Shown in pieces: positions 35,006-45,780 of a stretch of DNA of 64,000 bases (the first letter of the stretch is position 1; each line of letters starts with the position of its first letter). Location: contig SNVD02000348.1 in the NCBI GenBank assembly GCA_013180625.2, forward strand, positions 62,001 to 126,000, read 5' to 3'. The position numbers were made by a program, and so were the translations under genes. The notes below the pieces were generated by a model, which made no database searches, had not been told where the DNA came from, and saw nothing but the letters and a program-made list of their open reading frames with translations. The stretch is from Boswellia sacra. Lineage: Eukaryota > Streptophyta > Magnoliopsida > Sapindales > Burseraceae.

Positions 35006-36740
35006 ATAATTCCGAAAAAACACATCTCATACCTAGAGGCACAATTTCATGTCATTCCTATACCAAACCATAGTCACAATCCCATGCAATCGCATATCAA
35101 AATCATGGCACAATTCAATGCCATCACATATCAATTTCATAAACTTCCTTAACACATCATATTTAATTCATGAGTTCATATTCAAATCTCATAACACAAG
35201 CTTAAAGTCAAACTTTCTATCCATCACTAACACAACAATGTAATTACCTTAACATTAACATGTAACAAAATATCATTACACAAATGCCACCTATAACTTA
35301 GCAACAGATTTATTGTGGCCTCAAAATAGCTTAGCTTACGCACTTGATTCAATTCACTGTAAATCTTGATTTTCACCTAGAAATCATCACATTCCTTAAG
35401 GGTCAGCAAATACTCTACCACCAAAATTAACTTCAATAACAATTCAACAATATACACATAATCGGTTGAGTAATTGTAGTAGAAGGAAACTTGTCCCAAT
35501 CCTAACCAACTTTCATGGAGATCAAATAAACACAAGAACAATGTTCCATGTAATTTATGGAATCAAAATGAGACTATGTGCCCCTTGAAACTCCTTAGTA
35601 TTTTTCACACAGAAAACTTATCTACAGGCCTCTTTACTGAGCAATACCACTTTAAGGAATTTTATAAAATTTCACAATAATCAAATCATTACTAAATTTT
35701 TCAAACTAGTAACAGACACATATAAAATCCATCTCACCAAAAATCATGATTTTCTAATGAGTTTAGTGTAGTTAAAAGCGATTTAATTTATTTGCTCTGT
35801 TTTGTAAGTTGAACTTTTCAGTTCCACAGACCTAATTTTGAAAATCATATCGAAAAATCATGAAAATTTCTATTTCAAAAGAAAACATATTCAAGGCCTT
35901 GCAAATCAAAAATCAGGAGGTTTTATGAGGATTTGGTCCCTCAGTTAAAATTTGTTCCCCCTGCTCTGTTTACAAATAAGGGAAGTCTAATTTCGTTTTA
36001 GCAAATTTAAAAATTAGCCATAAATCACACACTATAAATTTTTAAGTCATTCAAAATTTTATGAAACCCCTGACATGTATAATTTATCATATAAAAATTT
36101 TAAATCTAGAAAATAACCCTATAATTTTTTAGAATTTTCGTATTCCATACTGCTTAATATAAAGGCCCTACAGACTTTGAACTCAAATCTCACTTCACAC
36201 TCCCTATCCACATCCAGGCTTCATAATCCTCTCATGACTCACACAAAATCATGTTTTCTAGTAGATATCTAAGTATTCATGACACCAAATATCATAGTTC
36301 ACACTATAACAAAATAGATTCTTTCAAATATATAAAAAATAATACAAAATTATTGTGGAGGAGATTGAATTGTACCTCTTTCCTTTCTTCTTCTTCCTTT
36401 TCCTACTTAAATCCTTCCAAATTTTATGGAAAGAAATGAGGGAGAAAGAGCTGAAAGCTTTAAAGCAAAAAGGGAGGAAAAATGGGTTTTCTTGAGGCTA
36501 CCCCTTATATATAGATAAAGATGCAGGGACAAGTTCAATTCAGCCTTTTAAATTTTGTTAATCTGTCATGACATCCCCAACATTTACTTTATTACTATAC
36601 CACTTAAACACCAACACATACACATTAGCATATATGTGTTGTAACACATTAATGTCATAGCCATTTGTCAAATTTGGGATATTATAGAATGTCTGTAATT
36701 AATCCTAGAATCTTTTATGGCTTTGGGGTGTGACAGTGCC

Positions 36741-39036
36741 CAAAAATATGAAATTCTTTAAGACCTGATTGTGGTTGGAGATGTTCCAATAACTCTTCGT
36801 CTTCATCGATGATTTCATGGTTATTAACTTCTCGTTGCCATGATAACCTCAAGACCTGAAGATGTCGTTTGCCCTTCAGGCTTGCTTCTTTGGAATCTGA
36901 TTCATCATTTTTCATGTTCTCCAGTTTTGCTATTGTTAGCTCTCCTCTGAGAATGTTTAAGTACTTCAATTTTCTCAAGCTCCCTCTATTCCCGGAATAG
37001 GAGCAATCCTTGCCAACTACAAATCCTGATAATGTCTGAAGGGCAGTTAGTTGCCCCAGCCCATATGGGATGTGCATCAAACCAGTGCATTGATCAATCT
37101 CTAGATGCCTAAGATTAGTCATTTTTCTCATATCTCTTGGTAGCTTCTCTAACATTTTGTCAGAGCTGAGTTTAAAAGTGAGCAAATTCTGTAGCCTGGT
37201 AATGGAATTGGGGAGTTTTCTAATACCTTCACTCCTGGTGAGATCAAGATATCTCAAATGCTTTAATTTGCTAAGGCAAACTAGCACACTGTCTGCACCA
37301 GTGTTATGCAGATCAAGTGCGCGTAAGTGCTGAAAACTTGAAATGATTTCATCATGAGAAACTTTCCTTAGTATTCTATGATAGATTAGCTGTAAAGGCA
37401 GAAGAAGCGTCTGGATTCTGTTTGCTTTTAGCAAGGAGCTTGGAATTTTCCAAGACGAATCTAACACAGAATCAAATGACACATGACAAATCCTTTTAGA
37501 TGTGTTTTTGCATCCAAATCCACTAAAGGAGCTGTTACTCCCAGCTACTGATTGTGCAAGATCATGTATAACGTCATGCAATTTAAAACTTATTACATTG
37601 CCCCATTGATCATACTCTACATCCTGCAAAAATGACCTCCTTAGTAACTCCAGTGAAAACTAATCACCAATTTCCTCAAGCTGTTGGACTCTGATGGATG
37701 ACTGAATAAACCTTTGTGCCATCCAAAGTTCACCAGTGTTTGCTTATTGATTTCTTAATCTTTTGGAAACAACGAACAATAAGCAAAGCACTGCTTCAAA
37801 TACGAGGGAAGCTGACTGAAGCTCAGCTTCAGTATTGATAACATATCATTTTTGTCCTGAGTTATCTCTGAAAGTTTGGAGTTTTTGAAATAGAGCCACT
37901 CAGATTCCGTATCTTTGGGGTACAAAAGGCTTCATATAGACCTTATGGCTAGGGGAACCCCCGCACACTTTCTCAAAATCTCCTTTCCAATTGTTACTAA
38001 TTTTCTGGCTCCTGCCCTTGTTTAAATGCAATTCTCTTCAATAAATACCAAGACTCATCATTTGGTAGATCCTTAAGATCATAGCTTGCAATTGTTGCTA
38101 TAATATCAGCAACCGAGTTCAAGTATTCACAACTATCTTACTCCCCCTCAAACCACTCATTAACAGATCCCTCAGTTTTAGCCATCTATCATGGTCTTCA
38201 TTCCATAAGTCATCTAAAACAAGTAAAAATTTTCTCCTGTCAATTTCCTTCTTAAGGTGAGCTTGTAAACTCTTCATCTCAAGATTTTCACACTCAGCAT
38301 GTTTTGTAGACTCTAAAACTCTTTGTACAATAATTTTAGATACACACACCCACATTCTTAGCTCAAAATATCTTTTGATTCTTTCATCATTGTACAGAAG
38401 TTTGAGCAAGCATTGTCTTTCCAATCCCTCCAACACTGACTATCAGAATGATCGAAACATTCTCATTAACGTTATTGGAATTCAATAACCTTTCTATGGC
38501 CGCATTCTTATCATCCTCTCTCCTTATAACTTCTTCTACATGTATAAAAGAGAGAGTCTGCTCTCTTTGAAATTTTTCAACTCTCAACTCTGTGAAACGA
38601 TCACTGAAGTGGTACTTGATCTTATCATCAGCTATATCATCTAATCTCTCCTCCCCTCCTGCATATCTTTTATCTTATGACCCATCTTAAAACAGGAAGC
38701 AACATGTTTCAGCTTTGGAAACAAAACACTTACATTTTTCAGTTTCACCTTCTTTTCCTCCCCCATTTTCCTTGCAAGACTTCTGTTGAGAAATCATATA
38801 CCAAGTCATCTGTATCAAAAAAGGCATCTTTAAACTTCCCAAGCCAGTCTATAACTTCATGGCTCTTTGCATGCTGTTCCTCAGCATCCAAAAGCAGCTT
38901 TGATAGCAGAAACTGTGTTCTTAAGCCTCTCAATCTCTTCCCTTACACTGCACGCCAACCCTTTCTCTTGTAAGCCTAGTTTCCCGAGCTTTTCCAGGAT
39001 CTCATCAGCAACATTATACAAAACTGCTTCTGCCAT
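36741..39036 (-). pseudogene. CNL resistance pseudogene, N-terminal CC-NB-ARC and first LRR half
   Basis: Start MAEAVLYNVADEILEKLG at 39036. Coiled-coil Rx-N-like domain, then NB-ARC: P-loop GVGGIGKTM near 38420, kinase-2 LLVLDDLW near 38200, RNBS-B GSKIVVNT, GVPLAI near 37945, MHD-type LHDVIHDLAQ near 37570, then LRRs to EFHIFG. Inactivating changes: a 2-nt deletion near 38895 (AIKAAFGC then stop), a 1-nt difference near 38785 after FSTEV, a frame break after the P-loop near 38400, a 15-bp deletion in the CVS..VKVIVQRV stretch, and further breaks at 38119-37630. At 36741 it is cut by solo LTR I. The frame then runs into LTR codons and stops at 36715. The C-terminal half is at 12017-13267. 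Confidence 0.92.
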
Positions 39037-39177
39037 TTTCTTCTTTGTTGTTTGACATTTGAGAAGAAAGAAAGTGATTATAATGAAATGGTTGTTGCAT
39101 GAATACAAGATGGGTTTAAAGAAAAATTATCACAACAGCTGAAGCGAGACCATTGAAGATTCTAGTTAATTGCTTTC

Positions 39178-39573
39178 TGTTGGGGATACGATGTAAACTC
39201 AGAACAGAATTTTGGGAGAAAATTAACTTGTATTAACAGAGAAAATTGTATTACAAGATTTACACAAAAACTCCCTAAACTATCCTGGAGCTCTCCTGGC
39301 TCTCTAACTCTTATAGAACTCTCTGGTTCTGAATCCTAACTCTCTCTGGAGTTTTTCTAACACAAACTCAAAGCAGAATTCATCCCATATTTATAGGAAA
39401 AATTCTGCATACATTTTCAAAGAGTTAGATCACCTACCTTGACTTATCTCTAATAGAGGTGCCTAACTTTGACTCAAATTCATTCACATGGGAGGGATCT
39501 AGAAGCTCCATGCATGTCATGCATGAGCTCATCAGATTTCTAGAACTCATGCATGTCATGCATGAGCTCATCA
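39178..39573 (-). repeat. 3' LTR of element H
   Basis: On the minus strand starts TGATGAGCTCATGCATG and ends CATCCCCAACA. It contains a 28-bp direct repeat with four CATGCATG motifs (39509-39564). TATA-like tataaatatg near 39390-39400. Confidence 0.94.
39509..39564. promoter_or_regulatory. Four RY (CATGCATG) motifs at LTR start of element H
   Basis: CATGCATG at 39509, 39518, 39548 and 39557, as two pairs each separated by 1 nt. The same arrangement is in the 5' LTR at about 44605-44660. RY motifs are bound by the B3-domain regulators ABI3, FUS3 and LEC2 in seeds. Being at the outer end of U3, they are placed as an enhancer would be. Confidence 0.5.
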
Positions 39574-39620
39574 ATTCTCCCCCTCCATCCCATGTGAAAG
39601 GGGATAACTACAAAAAGTAA

Positions 39621-41145
39621 TCAGACCGCTTCTAATCCAACTATGTCTCTGCATAGTTCTAGCTTGTCTCTAGTGACTACTTTTGTTAACATGTCGGCTG
39701 GATTCTCTTTAGTATGAATCTTCACAAGCTTCAACAGTTGCTTGTCCATCACCTCGCGTATCCAATGATAGCGGATGTCGATATGCTTCGTTCGAGAATG
39801 GTACATTGAATTCTTGCTCAAATCCAGGGCACTTTGACTGTCACAGTGTACTTTATACTCCTTTTGCTCGATCCCAAGTTCTTGGAGAAACCGCTTCAAC
39901 CACAACATTTCTTTTCCAGCTTCTGCTGCAGTAATGTATTCTGCCTCTGTCATGGATAGCGCAACACACTTCTGCAGTTTTGATTGCCATGACACAGCAC
40001 CCCCTACAAAAGTGTAAACAAAACCTGATGTAGATTTCCTACTGTCAGGATCTCCGGCCATATCTGAATCTGTATAGCCTTCCAAAATTGGATCAGCTCC
40101 TCGTAACACAAGCATATCTTCGAAGTACCTTTAAGGTATCTGAGAATCCACTTGACTGCCTCCCAATGTTCTTTCCCTTGGTTGGAAAGGAATATGCTCA
40201 CGACTCCTACAGCATGAGCAATATCTGGTCTTGTACACACCATGGCATATGTTAAACTTCCCACAGCAGAAGAATAGGGTACCGACGCCATGTCCTCTAT
40301 CTCTTTCTTGGATGAGGGACATGATCTCTTGCTCAGCTTGAAGTGATTAGCCAGTGGTACACTAACTGGTTTGACACCATCCATGTTGAACCTTTGAATC
40401 ACCCATTCAACATTTTTCTCCTGAGACAACCATAATTTCTTCTGTTTCCTGTCTCGACGAATATGCATCCCCAAGATTTGCTGAGCTGGTCCCAAGTCCT
40501 TCATATCGAAGGTTTTTGATAGTTCATTCTTCAGCTGCTTTATTTTTGTTGCATCCTTCCCCACGATCAACATGTCATCCATATATAACATGAGTGCAAC
40601 AAAGTCTCCACTTGAAAGTTTCTGAAAGTAGATGCATTGGTCTGCAGCGATTCTTTTGTACCCATGACTCACCATGAAAGAGTCAAACTTCTTGTACCAT
40701 TACCTTGGTAATTGTTTGAGGCCATACAAGCTCTTTTTGAGCTTGCACATGAGGTGTTCTTTTCCTTGAACCTCGAGCCCTTCTGGTTGCTCCATATAGA
40801 TTTCTTCATGCAAGTCTCCATGAAAAAATGTTGTCTTCAAATCCATCTATTCAAGCTCCAGATTTAGACTTGCTGTCAATCCGAGGATGACACGGATTGA
40901 GGACATTTTTATCACTAGTGAGAAGATTTCATCAAAGTCAATTCCTTTCTTTTGAAGAAATCCTTTTACCACGAGCCGGGCTTTATGCTTTATAACCTTT
41001 CCTATTCCATCTTTCTTGAGCTTGAATACCCACTTGTTCTTCAGTGCCTTCTTTCCGTCTGGGAGCTTAACCAGTTCATAAGTTTTATTCTTCTCTAGAG
41101 AATTCATCTCATCTCGCATTGCATGCAGCCAACGTTCTTTGTCTG
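39621..41145 (-). pseudogene. Element H reverse transcriptase / RNase H
   Basis: RT starts within the frame 41722-40847 (HAMRDEMNSLEKNKTYELV, KNKWVFKLKKDG, ARLVVKGFLQKKGIDFDEIF). It continues after a stop (SLYGLK then TAA where Q is expected in PRQWYKKFD, near 40705). It carries the catalytic box LYMDDMLIVG (40579 region), KDLGPAQQILGMHI and VGSLTYAMVCTRPDIAHAVG. A frameshift near 40110 leads into RNase H: GYTDSDMAGDPDSRKSTSG, ALSMTEAEYITAAEAGKE, KHIDIRYHWIRE, ending at 39621. Stops are mostly C-to-T type, as expected from methylated, silenced DNA. Confidence 0.9.
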
Positions 41146-42640
41146 GATGAGATAAAGCTTCATGAAAGCTTTCTGGCTCCCCCTCATCAGTAAGCAGTGT
41201 ATACTTTGATTTCGGATATCTCCTCGATGAAATTCGACCTCGCTCAGATTGTCGTAGCTGAGGTTCTTCAACTCTAAAAGGTACAGCAGCTTCTATAGGT
41301 GATTGTGGCTCCCCCAGCTCAGCAATCTCTTCATTTTCCTCCTCTTGATCTGCTTCTGGAACTTGTTCTGGTACCTCGTCATTTTTTGTGCTATTTGGTG
41401 TCGAATCTGCAACAATATCTGGGGCACTGCTAGTGGGATTTTTAGATATTGTTATTTTTTCAGCATCTTCATATGTTTGGTCTTCATGGAATACGACATC
41501 TCTACTTTGGATGACTTTCTTTTCTTTTGGATCCCATAATCTGTATCCTAATTCTTCATCTCCATAATCGATGAGGATACATGAAACAGTTCTTACATCA
41601 AGGTTCTGTCTAAGCTCCTTGGATACATGTGCGAAAGCTAAACAACCAAACACTTTTAAATGATTATAGGAGGGCTTTTTATTGGACCATACCTTTTCTG
41701 GAATCTCGAAGTTCAGTGGCACTGATGGTGATCTATTGATTAAGTAATAGGCGGTACGAACTGCCTCCCCTCAGAATGGCTTGGGTAACTTAGCCAATCT
41801 GAGCATGCTTCTGATCCGTTCCATGATGGTTCTATTCATCCTCTCAGCCACTCCATTGTGTTATGGTGTGCGTAGGAACGTTCTTTCATGTCGAATGTCA
41901 TATCTCTGACAGTAAGCATTGAACTCTCTAGAGGTATACTCGCCTCCATTATCTGAGCGGAGGCATTTTAACTTCTTACCTGTTTCACGTTCTACCATGG
42001 CGTGAAACTCCTTGAACTTCTCCAGAACTTCATCCTTCGTCTTGAGGAAGTACACCCACACTTTTCGAGAGGCATCATCAATGAAGGTCAAGAAATACCT
42101 TTTACCGCCTAGACTTTCCACTTCAAGAGGTCCGCATACATCACTGTGTACTAGCTCCAACAACTTTGATTTCTTTACTGATGAGGAGCTGAATGACACC
42201 CTCTGTTGTTTTTCGTACAAACAATAGTCGCAAGAATGAGACGCTGCATCCTTGGAAAGAGTGATCAACTTCTTCTTCTGAAGGGTTGATAAACCCTTCT
42301 CACCCATATGACTGAGCCTTTTATGCCACAAATTCTGAGGTACCATGTGCTCTGCTACATAAAGGCTCTCTTTGTTTATCTTTACATGGGTCCTATAAAG
42401 ATTATCACATAATTTACCTCGAGCAACCACCATGACCCCTTTCAGCATCTTCCATGTACCATTGGTGAAGCAGCTCTCATAACCATGCTGATCAAAGGCT
42501 TTTACCGAGAGCAAGTTGAGTCGAAGATCTGGCACATGACGAACATCCTTCAAGGTTATTGTACATCCGACGTTCGTTTGGAATTGAACATCACCAATTC
42601 CCATGATTTTGGTAGTGCTGTTGTTACCCATCTTCACTAT
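41146..42640 (-). pseudogene. Element H integrase
   Basis: Zinc region LWHKRLSHMGEKGL and CDYCLYEKQ (about 42330-42215), core with VHSDVCGPLE (D), RSDNGGEYTS (D) and, after a TAA replacing Gln near 41865, HNGVAERMNRT (E). So the D-D-E residues all remain. A TGA replaces Trp near 41775 (PF*GEAV). The tail KVWSNKKPSYNHLKVFGCLAF and a Pro/Glu-rich linker towards RT follow in the 291-residue frame from 41722. Confidence 0.88.
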
Positions 42641-43544
42641 CCCAAAGTCTCCTGCTTTGTATGTGGTGAAGATCTCTTTGCAAGGAGTGACGTGGCAGGA
42701 AGCTGCTGTGTCTATTACCCATTCTACTCCTTGGTCTGCTGTATGGAAGCACGTCTCTTCTGCACAAATGGTCACATCTTCTACAACTGTAACTCATGGC
42801 TCTTCATTACTATGTGCCTGTGAACTCTCCTGGTTCTGCTTCTGAAGACTGAGACAATTTTTCTTCATGTGACCCTCTTTGCCACAGTGATAGCATTTGT
42901 AGGTGGGTCTCCGCCCATCTGTTGACCTGCCCCTTCTGTTTGTCGATCTACCTCTGCTTTTGCTTCTATCTCTTCTCCAGTTTTCACCTCGAGACTGTCT
43001 TCCTCGATTCTCCATGATGTAGGCTTCATCTTGACTGGCGCCTGCATCTTTTCTTCTCACCTCCTCATTCATCAAGGCATCCTTAACCTGGAAGGGAACT
43101 GAGAAGTAGAAGGGCTTATTCTTCGTCTCCAAGCTGTAACTCGACTGTTGTCAACTAATTCACCAAGTTCTGGAACTCACTTGTATGTTCTGCTACAGGA
43201 GTTCCACTTCGCAACTTCAAGTTTACAAGCCGTCTCATCAGGATGCCTTTATTCCGTGCTGACTTGGCTTGATACATACTCTCTAATTTTGTCCATAGAG
43301 AATATGCATCTGTTTCCTTGGCTACATGGTGGAAGACACTGTGGTCGATCCATTGTCTGATTTGACCGATGCATTTTCTGTTAATTTTCTTCCACTCTGT
43401 CTTTTTTTCTGTCTCAGGTCTTTGCCCTTGAAATTTTGTAGGATCATATAGATCCTTACAGCTAAGGAGATCCTCCATCCTAGGCCTCCATAGTGTGTAA
43501 TTGATAGCAGTCAATTTAATCATGGCTCCGGATGATTCTTCCAT
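42641..43544 (-). pseudogene. Element H gag and protease
   Basis: Gag starts MEESSGAMIKLTAINYTLWR at 43544 and keeps the copia gag core (SLWTKLESMYQAKSA, RLVNLKLRSGTPVAEH) up to a stop at 43155. After a frameshift an Arg-rich stretch and one CCHC knuckle CYHCGKEGHMKKNC (near 42900-42860) follow. A second stop near 42794 separates the protease, whose site is WVIDTAASCHVTP (D-T-A) near 42720. Confidence 0.88.
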
Positions 43545-44271
43545 TTTAGAATAATTAATTCACTAAAATAAAAATCGAATTTCAAAAATCCCAGCCCACC
43601 GTTACGTCCAGAACAGTCAAAAATGGTGGAATAGCCTCTTCTGAGGCTCAAAAATTCTTTTTATGCAATAAATACGAAGCTTGAAAATTCTAAGGACTAA
43701 ACTGAAATTTCTTAAGGACTAAACTGAAATTTCAGAAACTGAAGGGCGGCATAATGTTATTAACCAGAATTACAGGGGCCAAACTGAAATTTCCTAAGGA
43801 TTGAAATGTAAATTTTAGAAATTCAGGGGGTCATAATGTAATTACCCTAACATACAGGGGCCAAACGTTATTTCAGATAGATATGCTGACGTGGCATCGG
43901 CTGGACACGTGTCGATGACGTGGCTCTGACGTGCCCTGATGACATGGATACACTGACGTGGCAAAAGGGCGCTGATGTGGCGGATTGCATGGCGCTGATG
44001 TGGGTCGTCTTCAACCTTGAGACGCGCGTGAGGCGAGCGAAGCCCACTCGTAGTGTAGGCTGGTGGCACGTGTGGCTTCTCTGGACGTCGGATCGATCGC
44101 TAAAAAATTGTAAAATGATCAGAACGACGTCACGAACACACAGAACACTTCAAATCTGAAATTTGAATACTTTCTGAAAAATCGAAATTTTCCAGAAACA
44201 GGGGACGAATTTTCACTGAATTTTTTCTCTGTTCTGACGTTCCAGGAGCTCAACGAGGCTCTGATACCACT

Positions 44272-44669
44272 TGTTGGGGATGCAATGTAAACTCAGAACA
44301 GAATTTTGGGAGAAAATTAACTTGTATTAACAGAGAAAATTGTATTACAAGATTTACACAAAAACTCCCCTAAACTATCATGGAGCTCTTCTGGCTCTCT
44401 AACTCTCTCAGAACTCTCTGGTTCTGAATCCTAACTCTCTCTGGAGTTTCTCTGACACAAACTCAAAGCAGAATTCGTCCCATATTTATAGGAAAAATTC
44501 TGCATACATTTTCAAAGAGTTAGATCACCTACCCTTGACTTATCTCAAATGGAGGTGCCTAACTTTGACTCAAATTCATTCACATAGGAGGGATCTAGAA
44601 GCTCCATGCATGTCATGCATGAGCTCATCAGATTTCTAGAACTCATGCATGTCATGCATGAGCTCATCA
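44272..44669 (-). repeat. 5' LTR of element H
   Basis: Same ends as the 3' LTR. On the minus strand it is followed by ag and the PBS TGGTATCAGAGCC. Confidence 0.94.
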
Positions 44670-44674
44670 CTTTC

Positions 44675-45104
44675 GGTTTCATTATTGACTTCAATATCAT
44701 TTTCATATTTAATGTGTCCATGAGAACTTGCATACTTGAACTATAGGAAATCTAGTTAAAGTAATATCATTCTAACTGTACGTTGATTAGATGGGAATTT
44801 CAAAGAATTGCTTGGTAGAGTGACAAAGAAGCAAGCAAGGAAAATTAATTTTAACATGGTTTGCTCAATGCCTTGATTTTTTATGGCGATTTGGAACTAA
44901 ATATGTAGTTAATGAAGGTGAAGGAAGGGAGCACACACGTATTTTATACATCTGGCTGGATTTTGAATTTTTGCACAAATTTTTTGACACAAATTTTAAA
45001 ACTCAGCTACTGCATTATATTTAATCAATATCTTGAATTTGTGTTAAAACTTTATGTCAAAAATTTGTATTAAAAGATCTCTAACTATTGCGTTAAAAGA
45101 TCTT

Positions 45105-45108
<4 letters not shown>
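44675..45108. other. Intergenic DNA upstream of the CNL pseudogene
   Basis: Continues the host sequence interrupted by element H. AT-rich, with near-repeated phrases 'cacaaattttttgacacaaatttt' at 44975-45000. I see no gene. Confidence 0.5.

Positions 45109-45162
<54 letters not shown>
45109..45162. repeat. (CT)n(AT)n compound microsatellite
   Basis: About 14 CT units followed by about 13 AT units. Directly adjoins the fold-back element to its right. Confidence 0.95.
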
Positions 45163-45378
45163 GGGGAGGGGATATTTTAACACAAATTTTCACACAATTT
45201 ATTAACACAATTTTCTAGTTATTCATCTCACAAAATCTAATTATTGAAATTAAAAGTTAACAAATTACATTTAATGTTACCAACTCATCAATCATCTCAA
45301 CCATTGGATTTTGTATACCAACAACTAGAAAATTATATCTAATCTTGTATCAAAAGTTTTGTATTAAAATATCCTCTC
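45163..45378. mobile_element. Small fold-back element (MITE-like), 216 bp
   Basis: The left end gggga.ggggatattttaacacaaa and the right end (reverse complement) gagaggatattttaatacaaaa form terminal inverted repeats of about 24-28 bp. The flanks both read atg, a possible 3-bp TSD. No ORF. The superfamily cannot be told from this single copy. Confidence 0.5.
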
Positions 45379-45479
45379 ATGTATATATCTATTGTATTTA
45401 ACTGTATTAGGTTATTAATTATCTAAATTTTAAGATCATTTTTTATAAATGTCTAAAAATTTAAGTTAAAAATGACAAC

Positions 45480-45780
45480 TTTTGTGATGCAAGATGGACT
45501 CTCATGACTTCGGGTTTTTCCGCGTCCCAAACTAAGTTCTTTTAAGATGTCTAATAATGAGAAATGTACTAGTATTGGCAGACTTGCATTGGCTCATGGC
45601 ATCAACTTAGGGCTAACTTTTTCCTTCGAAACAACGAGTGGTTTTTCCTTGTTACAATCTAAGCTCTTTAAGACATCTCTAATCATGACAAATGCATTAG
45701 CGTCGGCAAACTTTTATTGGCTCATGACATCAACTTTGGCCTATAAATAGAAGACCATTTTTTGTACCGTGACGGCCAAT
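45480..45780 (+). promoter_or_regulatory. Imperfect duplication followed by a TATA box, LTR-like
   Basis: An ~75-bp unit is present twice (about 45536-45612 and 45661-45733), sharing 'ctaataatga.aaatg.a.tag' and 'ttggctcatg(g/a)catcaactt'. cctataaatagaaga follows at 45739-45753. The layout resembles the promoter part of an old LTR, but no ends or PBS are found. Confidence 0.35.

Larger units (their letters stand above)
27043..36686 (-). mobile_element. Solo LTR J (about 3.1 kb, minus strand) inserted in LTR I
   Basis: On the minus strand it starts TATAATATCCCAAATTTGAC at 36686 (the first TG has become TA) and ends GGGGTGTGACA at 27043. The 5-bp TSD gaatg is at 27038-27042 and 36687-36691. 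It is homologous to I over its whole length but clearly diverged, and in the opposite orientation. Segments are 27043-28470 and 35011-36686; element C lies between. A TATA-like tatatataagg lies near 36510. No coding domain is found. Confidence 0.75.
13273..36735 (+). mobile_element. Solo LTR I (about 2.85 kb, in three pieces) that splits the CNL gene
   Basis: Three segments belong together: 13273-13294, 24255-27042 and 36692-36735. It starts TGTGACATTC and ends GGGGTGTGACA. The last 50 bp (crossing the J insertion) align with the end of LTR J. A TATA-like gtatataagg lies near 24417. About 26150-26420 holds four 60-70-bp degenerate repeats built on 'aagaatggcctaaaaaagg' and 'atgtg'. No internal coding domain, PBS or partner LTR is present, so it is a solo LTR of a long-LTR family (probably gypsy) left by LTR-LTR recombination. 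The SIRE-like element and LTR J are inserted in it. Confidence 0.7.
39178..44669 (-). mobile_element. Tork-like Ty1/copia retrotransposon H
   Basis: LTRs 39178-39573 (396 bp) and 44272-44669 (398 bp), TSD ctttc (39173-39177 and 44670-44674), PBS TGGTATCAGAGCC on the minus strand at 44257-44269. Gag, protease, integrase, RT and RNase H are all present in copia order on the minus strand, but with several stops. The two LTRs differ at about 13 positions including two 1-nt indels (my manual count). It lies 142 bp upstream of the CNL pseudogene start, in the likely promoter. Confidence 0.95.

Noticed and set aside
27043..36735. LTR J read as starting at TGTCACACCCC next to the host gene at 36735
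   Set aside because: That end belongs to LTR I. Placing the start of J at 36686 gives a perfect gaatg TSD and makes the end of I align with the end of J.
36715..36740. Apparent C-terminal end HTPKP of the N-terminal CNL half
   Set aside because: These codons are TSD and solo LTR I sequence, not the host gene.
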